A DNA stretch of 64,000 nt from the NCBI RefSeq assembly GCF_033439725.1, contig NW_026944386.1, positions 4,278,001 to 4,342,000 of the forward strand, given 5' to 3'. Shown here piece by piece: positions 57,331-64,000 of the stretch. The notes under the pieces were generated by a model that saw nothing but the letters and a program-made list of their open reading frames with translations, had not been told where the DNA came from and searched no databases. Source of the stretch: Neurospora tetraspora (taxonomy: Eukaryota; Ascomycota; Sordariomycetes; Sordariales; Sordariaceae). Both the position numbers and the translations under genes were made by a program. How positions within the stretch are numbered: position 1 is the stretch's first letter; each line of letters starts with the position of its first letter.

Positions 57331-57837
57331 TTATTTCTCTTTCTCCTCCTCCTCCTCCTCGTCGTTATCGAATTCGCTATCGAAGTTGCTATCAAGGTCG
57401 TTAGAAAGCTTAATAAGGGTTAGCGGTATAGGCGGGAAAGAAAGTACGAGTGTAGCCTTAGTTTCGGGCTCTAGAAACGCCGTCGCTAATTTTAAAGAGG
57501 GCTCTAGCGCGGGCGCCTTCCCTTTTCCTTTATTCTTAGAAGCAACCTTCTTAGGAGCAGCCTTCTTCTTAGGGGTAGCCTTCTTAGGGGCGGCCTTTTT
57601 AGGGGCAGCCTTCTTAGGAGTAGCCTTTTTAGGGGTAATTTTCTTAGGGATAACCTTCTTGGATAAACTATCAATAGATTCCTCCCCTTTAGACTCAATA
57701 AGAGTACGACTCTTTTTCGTAGGGCGGGTAGAGGTACGTGTTGGATTCGAACCCTAATCCTCGTCGAAATAGACTAAAGTAACGCTGGCGCGACGAGTCC
57801 GCTTCTAATTCTTCTTTAAGATCGACTTGGGAAGCAT
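57331..57837 (-). pseudogene. Lysine-rich ORF with two in-frame TAG codons
   Basis: A 168-codon frame from ATG at 57837 to TAA at 57331. It is interrupted only by TAG at codons 11 (57805-57807) and 28 (57754-57756), each probably an original CAG (Gln) hit by RIP. The middle is a tandem pentapeptide array (KKATP, KKAAP, KKITP) like the tail of histone H1 or other lysine/proline-rich chromatin proteins, and the end is acidic (DNDEEEEEEEKEK). It lies 150 bp inside the right inverted repeat of the block. It could be a second ORF of a DNA transposon or a captured gene; I cannot tell which. Confidence 0.5.
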
Positions 57838-57986
57838 TATTTTATCGCAATGGTTCAATTAATTAATGGAATGCAATTACTTTGTTTACTTTGTATGATG
57901 AAAGAGGTTATATAGCGCTTCAATTCTATACAAAAATCATATAAAAAGACGATATTTTACGATATGTGTGTGTGTTCTCGCTTGGT

Positions 57987-58042
57987 TGTTGTGGCCAGCT
58001 CAGCAAAGTCTTGGCAACTGACAAGGCGCTTGAGTGTGGGAA
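57987..58042. repeat. Right inverted repeat bounding the A+T-rich block
   Basis: Reverse complement of 43615-43675, with the same outer end (GTGTGGGAA on +). The switch from A+T-rich to normal composition occurs within about 30 bases of its inner edge. No matching target duplication was found outside the two repeats. Confidence 0.8.
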
Positions 58043-58967
58043 CAACTGGCTGTCAATCCTCCTGCCAAGACACGGTTGAGAAGTCACCACTACCAATTAT
58101 TTTGACGATTCCAGTTTTGAGAGCCTTTTAGAGTCTACTGTGGTAGACGTATCTTGTTCTCTTCCTCATTCAATATCTCGTGAGTTATTTTCCGAACCAT
58201 CACCAACCCAAGATCTACCAACACCACCGAGTAGTTTGTACCTCAACAAACATTTATTGCATCACCAACCAATCGGGCATCAACAGCAAGCTGTGATAGT
58301 TCCTTTGGTTCGCCAACAAACGCGCCAATCGTTTTCCTTGTCACACTACGCCTCCTTACTCGTTCCCAGCGTCATGGATCCAGGGGTCGGAAACTTGACC
58401 GGAAGGATGTTCCTCAATACCATTACAAAAGGGATTGGACAAGTGAGGAACGAAAGACCCGAAAAGAAACGACATCACCAATGTGGAGTTTCGAGTCCAG
58501 CATCACCATTTCCCTAGTCATGCCTGGAAATCTGGAATAGTGGCAGGGGAGTCCTAATGCCGTGTTCGCCCTACATTATGCGGGGGTGCAGATCCGGAAA
58601 AAGGGGTCGTGATGACGCCCGGTATTTGTTTGACAACAGCATCAACAACGCTGCCAGTGCGACTCCATCAAACTGCATCGACTGAGGAGGCTCAGTACAT
58701 AGTAAAGATTATGTATCTGCACACACTATCACAAAGATACAGAAACCTTCAGCTCTTTTTTCTCGCAGACCTCACCGTCGTCATCAGCCAAGCTTCAAGC
58801 CTGCATTCTAATGCACATCATCATGGCCTTAAGCGTCTCCATAACAAGTAACCATGCCCAACATCACCACCAGCTCCACTGATCGCCCGGTTTCGATAGC
58901 GGCAATAGTGGACCACCACCGACGTCAACAATTTCATCCCCATCCTTCAACCGAAACACATGTGTTC
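58043..58967. other. Intergenic, no supported gene
   Basis: Normal composition. One open frame on + (58140-58517, Ser/Pro/His/Gln-rich) has no recognisable domain and no supporting splice sites. Otherwise it is the 3' side of the SDR gene. Confidence 0.4.
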
Positions 58968-60368
58968 TTAAGCATGCACAACCACATCGTCCATCGGACA
59001 TCCCCTCGCAACCGACTCAGGCCTCGTCTTCTCACCAACAATCTTCCTCGTCAACTCCATCAGATTATCCGCCAGCTCGTCGCTCTGCGCAAGGTCACTT
59101 CCCGGTTCCGCCTTCGCCGGCGCGCAAATCCACTGTCCGCCGTCGTTGGCCATAGTCACCGCGTACACCGTCGGCACCGCGCCCTCGAACTGGCTCTTCT
59201 TGAACGGTTCCATGAGGTGGGACATGGCGTAGCCGCGGATGGGGTACCTATATCTCATCCCGTTTAGCACCTCTCAACAACATATGCAAAAAGGGGAGTG
59301 TAAAACCCACGGCTCATGAATATCCTCCACACTCTGCTTCGTTGACACAAACCCCGGATGCGTCGCATTCATCACCACCCTCCCTTTGCCTTTCTTCCCA
59401 TTCCCCTCGGCACTATCCATCTTCCTCGTCACCTCCCTATCAAAATACCTCGAATACAAAATCCCTGCCAGCTTGCTGCGTCCATACTGTCCATTGGGCC
59501 CCACATCCTCATTAATCTCCTCGAGACTCTTGAACTGCGTCTCCTTCGGCGCCGCACTATGCATGTTCGAACTCTGATTACTAATCCTCACCGTCTCCCC
59601 CGTTTCCTCAGCCGTCTTCTTCATCAGCGGCAACAAGTGAGAAGTCAGCACCACATGCCCCATGTGATTCGTAGCCATATGTCTATCCACTCCGTACTCC
59701 GTCAATCCAGCCGTCATTATTCCCCTCCCGCTGTTATTAACCAAAATATCCAGCCGATCAGTCTCCTTCTTGATCTGCTCCGCCACTGCGGCGGTTTGCG
59801 CCCAGTTTTCGAGATCGCAATGGATCCAGTGCACGCGATCGGCTTTGTCCTGCCCGAGCTCGGACGCGATGGCGGCCAGCGCGCCGTCGAACATTTGTCG
59901 CTTGCGCGAGAGGATGTACAGCTTGGAGAGGTTGTGCTTGAGTAAAGTGTAGGCGACGCCGAAGCCGATGCCTTCGGAGCCGCCGGTTATGACGGCGACT
60001 TTACCTGTGAGGTCGGGGGTGTCGTCGAGGGAGAAGTGCGTGGTGCCGATTTTGGAGGCGGGGCCGCCGAAGTTTTCGGCTATTGCGTTCTATTTGGGGG
60101 GGGGTGGGAGAAGGTGTTAGTGGTTGCGGGCTGGACGTAGGTAGGTAGAGTGGTTTAAAGGATCCAGGCATACCCTGATCTTGTCCATGCCGGGTACTTT
60201 GGCAAGGTAGCGGGCTTCAGCCGTCGAGAAGGGACGTCTGGTTGAAATGGCGGATGACCTTATAGCTGATGCGACGGGTACAAGTCTGACTCTGCTGCAT
60301 TGAGTGACTAGAAATGTTGGTGCCAGAGTGGCAGTGCGTGCGAGGCGTTGAGAGAGTTTGGTCGACAT
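58968..60368 (-). CDS. Short-chain dehydrogenase/reductase, probable mitochondrial leader (417 aa)
   Basis: Exons 60368-60174, 60089-59311 and 59247-58968 (introns 60090-60173, phase 0, and 59248-59310, phase 2). The N-terminus (MSTKLSQRLARTATLAPT) is Arg/Ser-rich without acids, like a mitochondrial targeting peptide. The Rossmann fold follows: TGGSEGIG cofactor loop at 100-107, NNSG at 183-186 in place of the usual NNAG, a Ser cluster at 235-239 and catalytic YGRSK at 267-271. The C-terminus ends in a substrate-side extension. It should reduce or oxidise a carbonyl/alcohol with NAD(P); the substrate is unknown. Length exceeds classical SDRs (about 250) because of the leader and C-terminal extension, as in retinol-dehydrogenase-like fungal members. 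Start chosen at the first ATG of the frame. Confidence 0.85.
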
Positions 60369-61045
60369 GGTAAGTGAGCTCAATGTTCAGGGTTATCGTC
60401 GCCCAGTGATGTTCTTGATGTATCCTATCCAGAGAATAAGTAACTCCCCACAACTTGGCAACGAGTGATGTCCATCGATCCTACGCAATCATATATCATA
60501 AGAAATATCAGCCGACACGAGCGTTCGTACGCCCGAATCTCGCATTCGGTCTCGCAGAGGCTCAAAGCCAAGATGACGTTGACCTGACCTAAAACCACGC
60601 GGGAAAGGATTGCAGATCTGTGCCGCTCCGAGATCTCGGTGCGGAGGCCCGGGCTGCAGTATCGATCTGCAAGCGCCCTTATACGGGATTGGCCAGCGCA
60701 AGAGATCCCGCTAAGATCCCGCTGAGATCCTCCCAAGGGGGGCGTCCTATTGTCAATCGAGATGACGGTATAATGTGGCTTTTATACCAGGCTTTGCAGG
60801 CTTGAAGAGAAGAACGGTATGATAATCGAGAGAACGTATTAAGAGTGCGATGCCCGTTGTTGATTTAATGACCATTACATTTTGCTCTCGCCATCGCTGA
60901 CCGCCAGGAAATCGACAGAAGTTGCTTCAAAGAACGAACAATTTTTTCCCCCCAAGTACGGTAAACGTTAACGACCGAAAAGCAACAGGAAAACAAAAAA
61001 AGAGGAAAGATGACTAAGAAAGTCAAGACAAATCGACAAAGTTTA
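60369..61045. other. Intergenic between the SDR and CorA-like genes
   Basis: Promoter side of the SDR gene and 3' region of the CorA-like gene. A G+C-rich patch (60600-60745) with direct repeats of GAGATCCCGCTAAGATCC type is visible; no RNA gene could be supported. Confidence 0.4.
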
Positions 61046-63995
61046 TCAATGCAATCTGTCCCGAACACCGTCCTGGCTGGCTCTGGTTCTCTGTTCTTCT
61101 TCTTCGATGACTGCATGTGCCCTCTCTCCGCGCGCTCGCCTGTCGATAATCCTACTTCCTGTATCAACAGGACCCATTTCCAGAGCAAAAGCCCCCGTTG
61201 GGTTACCGTCACCATCTGCTGCATGTCCACCAGGGATAGCGGGAAGTTCTCTCGGTCGAAAAAGGCTCAAGCGCCTGCTGCGATAAGGACTTTGGGGTTG
61301 TTCTATCCCTCCTGCGAGCTTATGTCCAGTCCTCCTCTCGAACTCCTTTCGGCGTTCTTCCCGTCTTCCTTCTCTTTCCACGTCGCGTTTCATCTGGTCT
61401 ATCTTAATCTCCATTGTACGTATGAACATCTCATGGGGAGATCGTCCTTGGCGACGAAATGCGAGCCAAATCTCGTAGATCCCCGTGTAAACGGCCACCA
61501 CCGTGGATAGGTACTTGTAAACTGCCACCACCGTGGACCATGCAATTCCTCTCAGTGTTTTACTGAAAGCAATGATGATGGTCGATATGATTATTGCGAA
61601 TGATATTGGGACTAACCATTCGAAGGGGAGTATTGTTAGTGCCTGATCAGATCCACATAAGGGTTTGTGAGACGTGATTGGGGATCACCGTACACATGAG
61701 TTTGAACTGCTCATTCAGAGTCATAGGGCCTTGGCCAGTGAACTCGATGTTATTCATCCCGAATATGCTCGAGATGAAGGAAAGAGGTACCTGGATTAGG
61801 TGTAAGAAGGTGATCGGTAAACATTCAATTTGCGATTTGAACTCACAAAGACGATGGTCACTACAGTAAACATCATGATCGCTCGCCCCTGGCTGGTGGA
61901 CTCGTCGGCTTGTCTGACTGATTCCCATGCCTGTACTAGACTGGCTTGTTGCTGCTTTTGCGAGATTAGGTCGTCCATCTACGAAAAGTCAGTTGGACAC
62001 GTCCAAGTTTAGTCATGAATGGGAGGGAACTTACGGCCTCCGCTGTACTTTGTGCCCACTTCCTCAATCTTTGCAGTTCGTTCAGCTGGTTGCTTAACTT
62101 ATATAGTAGATCCTTGGACTGCTCCTTGAACCGGTGCAGTTTCTCCTCTTCTTTGGACAGATTGTGCTCAGCATATTGGCAGAATCGCCGAATTATATCT
62201 TTCTGTTGGTCATGTATGTCGATCATTACATCCAGGTCGTCCATTGCTTCGCGAAGTTCTTGTTGGAGTTTCTGATTGTCAAAATGTTAGAGATCATGTA
62301 TCAAAGCAAGACGCAGACTGTCAACTGTTGCACTTACCTCTTCATCGGTGTTGTCTAGCAGAGGAAGATGTAACGCTGATAGGTCGACAAATGTAGATCG
62401 ATCACGGTAGATCAGACTAGCTCGGGAGAGCCAGTGCCTGAGATGACCGAGCATCACGGCGTGTTGCTTACGCTTCATGCCAAATCTATCTTAGTAGAAT
62501 GTTCGGTATGTCGCCGTTTTTTGGGTGCTTGGATCTACTTACAACACGTCCAATGACCTCCGAAAATGTATCCAGGACTTGGAATTGGCTCTGCCCAAAG
62601 GGAAACAGTCAATAACTTGGCGTCTTCTAACAAAAGGGGGTTGAAGGAAATTACTTGCATCGAGGTTCGTTCGATCAAGCAACACACTGCAACACTCTGC
62701 TAGGATGATAAGGCCTATTTCATAGATGGATTGAACCTGGTCGTCGATCTGCGTTGTCACTAAGGGTCTCAGCCGAACACGAATTGACTCGTGAATGCCA
62801 TCGATGGTCTGCTTAGCGTTCTTTTGCCAGCTTTGTGGGAAAGATGTAATGATGGTTTGCTCGTCAAGGATCCACATCCATATCTGGTCAACCATTATCA
62901 GTCGTTGCACCTGCATGATATTTTGCCTGCACTCTTCGCAGCCATGAAGGTCCGCAAAGGCGTGGTGCTCGGTCAAGGGCCTTGCTGTTGATAACCGTTG
63001 TAACCGAAGCTGTTTGGCTTTGTCGATTTCTGAAATGATCCTCTGGCCTAATCCCATGAAGTCTTTTGGTAAAGACACGAACCTGTGGTAAAGCCCTGTC
63101 AGATAACTTGCTTCGTACGCGTGCGTTTGTTTTGAGTGAGGGTGCTCACCTATAAAAGGGCTCAAAGTCACAGCTGGTCTCTTGACAAACTGTTTGGTCC
63201 TTATCACGCGATACTGTTGACTTGAATCCTCTGTTGATACATTGACGTAGAGTTCGGCGGGGGTGAAAAGGTGATTCGTGAAAAAGATACCGCTCTACTA
63301 TTTGTCGGTCTTTCATCATCGACATTGCCTCAAAAAGTCGAGCGGCGTCAATAAGATATTGGCCAAGCTCACTTCTGACCTGTAGTCGCCCTGTCTCGTC
63401 AATTCCCACGTTTGTGCTCACTCCCTCGGGCAGAAACATGCGCTCAACGGTCGATGTCAAGCTTTTCATGTTGGTAAACCGAAGTGCGCGAGCTAGGAGA
63501 TACATTTTGTCCTTGCCGTCAGAGGGTTCGGCCTCGTTTTTGCCTTTATCTTTTTCTGTCCCAGGCCGCGGAAGCTCACTTCGATTCTCGACGCGGCGTA
63601 ATCTTTGCAGCTCCTTTTTGACGCGTTCCTTTTGGCATTGCCTGTCCGACTTGCCATCAATTATCCTTGACATCGTTTGTCGTACACGATTCGTCTCCCA
63701 GTGAAGGTACGGCATCTGTCTATGTTAGTGGCTCGATATGATCAACGAAGGGGCACAAACGTACAAACAGGACAATGTTCTTTGAACTCTGCTCAATTTG
63801 GCCCGTGTCAGACGATACCATCTCACACAGAGGGCGCATGTGTCTGGCATGCACAATACCACTTCGAGTTCCTTGCTGTTGTCCATGCCAGTATTGAGGC
63901 CGCAGAAGCAGCTGGGTCGATGTCTGAATGGCTGGGCTCTGTCCTTTGCTTCTCACATCCGGCTTTGCATCGGCGTAGTAGTTCGCGATGACTTT
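61046..63995 (-). CDS. CorA-like transporter, fungal multi-domain type (5' end outside window)
   Basis: Nine exons visible: about 63995-63765, 63715-63150, 63082-62659, 62590-62543, 62472-62338, 62271-62035, 61978-61847, 61790-61689 and 61642-61046. All joins keep frame. The long cytoplasmic part includes MPYLHWET, RDKDQTV and FEPFYR/FVSLPKDF, familiar from fungal CorA proteins that often carry N-terminal ankyrin repeats. A helical stalk (KLQQELREAMDDLD) leads to TM1 (IMMFTVVTIVF), the CorA signature GMN (SIFGMNNIEF) and TM2 (WLVPISFAIIISTIIIAF). Thus it probably moves Mg2+ or another divalent cation, or is a CorA-derived sensor. The intron at 62591-62658 needs a GC-AG junction (GCAAGT). The C-terminal tail is highly charged. 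The start lies beyond 64000. Confidence 0.82.
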
Positions 63996-64000
63996 CTATC

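Larger units (their letters stand above)
43690..57960. other. A+T-rich block of RIP-mutated transposon relics
   Basis: About 14 kb in which TA, AAT and ATT dominate, CA and TG are rare, and every recognisable coding frame is peppered with TAG and TAA where Trp or Gln codons are expected. This is the known signature of repeat-induced point mutation, C-to-T at CpA on either strand. Identified contents are annotated separately. About 45120-46570 and 56550-57330 show no recognisable function, though the first has a long broken frame on +. Such blocks are usually H3K9-methylated and silent in Neurospora; that part is inference. Confidence 0.85.

Noticed and set aside
57740-57775. tRNA T-arm-like GGGTTCGAATCC on the minus strand
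   Set aside because: No acceptor, D or anticodon arms can be folded around it, and it lies inside the lysine-rich frame.
60600-60750. G+C-rich direct repeats considered as an RNA gene
   Set aside because: No recognisable tRNA or rRNA consensus; the direct repeats alone are not evidence.

Overview
The window reads as a filamentous ascomycete chromosome, most likely Sordariomycetes of the Neurospora/Podospora type. Genes carry short GT-AG introns with CTAAC/CTGAC-like branch sites. There are fungal allorecognition genes (HET-NACHT-WD40 and a PNP-NB-ARC-TPR NLR). A 14-kb A+T-rich block is full of transposon relics whose stop codons look like C-to-T damage, as repeat-induced point mutation (RIP) leaves. 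Species cannot be fixed from the sequence alone.

Layout. 0-21 kb: a gene-poor accessory region with five small spliced genes (569-1128 +, 2344-3125 -, 4599-5639 +, 16838-17856 +, 19606-20515 +). I read them as one fast-diverging family: each has a phase-0 intron directly upstream of a short helical motif, and two carry a Myb/SANT-like domain. An intact Copia LTR retrotransposon (9026-14820, minus strand) with identical LTRs sits in the middle. 21-26 kb: intergenic DNA, a 517-bp inverted-repeat element (22691-23207) and a truncated NACHT relic. 26.6-37.1 kb: an allorecognition-type pair facing each other, the NLR on + (26588-31004) and the HET-NACHT-WD40 gene on - (32743-37099), with a small AT-hook/coiled-coil ORF between them. 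39.4-42.6 kb: a conserved single-exon gene for a centrosomin-motif (CM1) protein.

43.6-58.0 kb: A+T-rich block bounded by about 60-bp inverted repeats. It holds a Tc1/mariner transposase relic, a chromodomain-bearing Ty3/gypsy relic (46576-56543, target duplication TTTCC), a 2.0-kb LTR element nested inside that (53412-55426, target duplication TTTTA), and a lysine-rich ORF with two in-frame TAG codons. 58-64 kb: ordinary genes again, an SDR oxidoreductase with a likely mitochondrial leader and the 3' part of a many-exon CorA-like transporter that runs off the right edge.

How it fits together: core genes lie at 39-43 kb and 59-64 kb. The rest is accessory DNA where non-self-recognition genes, a lineage-specific gene family and transposable elements accumulate. 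The A+T-rich block has been mutated heavily, while the Copia element and the near-identical WD repeats have not, so they look recent or actively homogenised.
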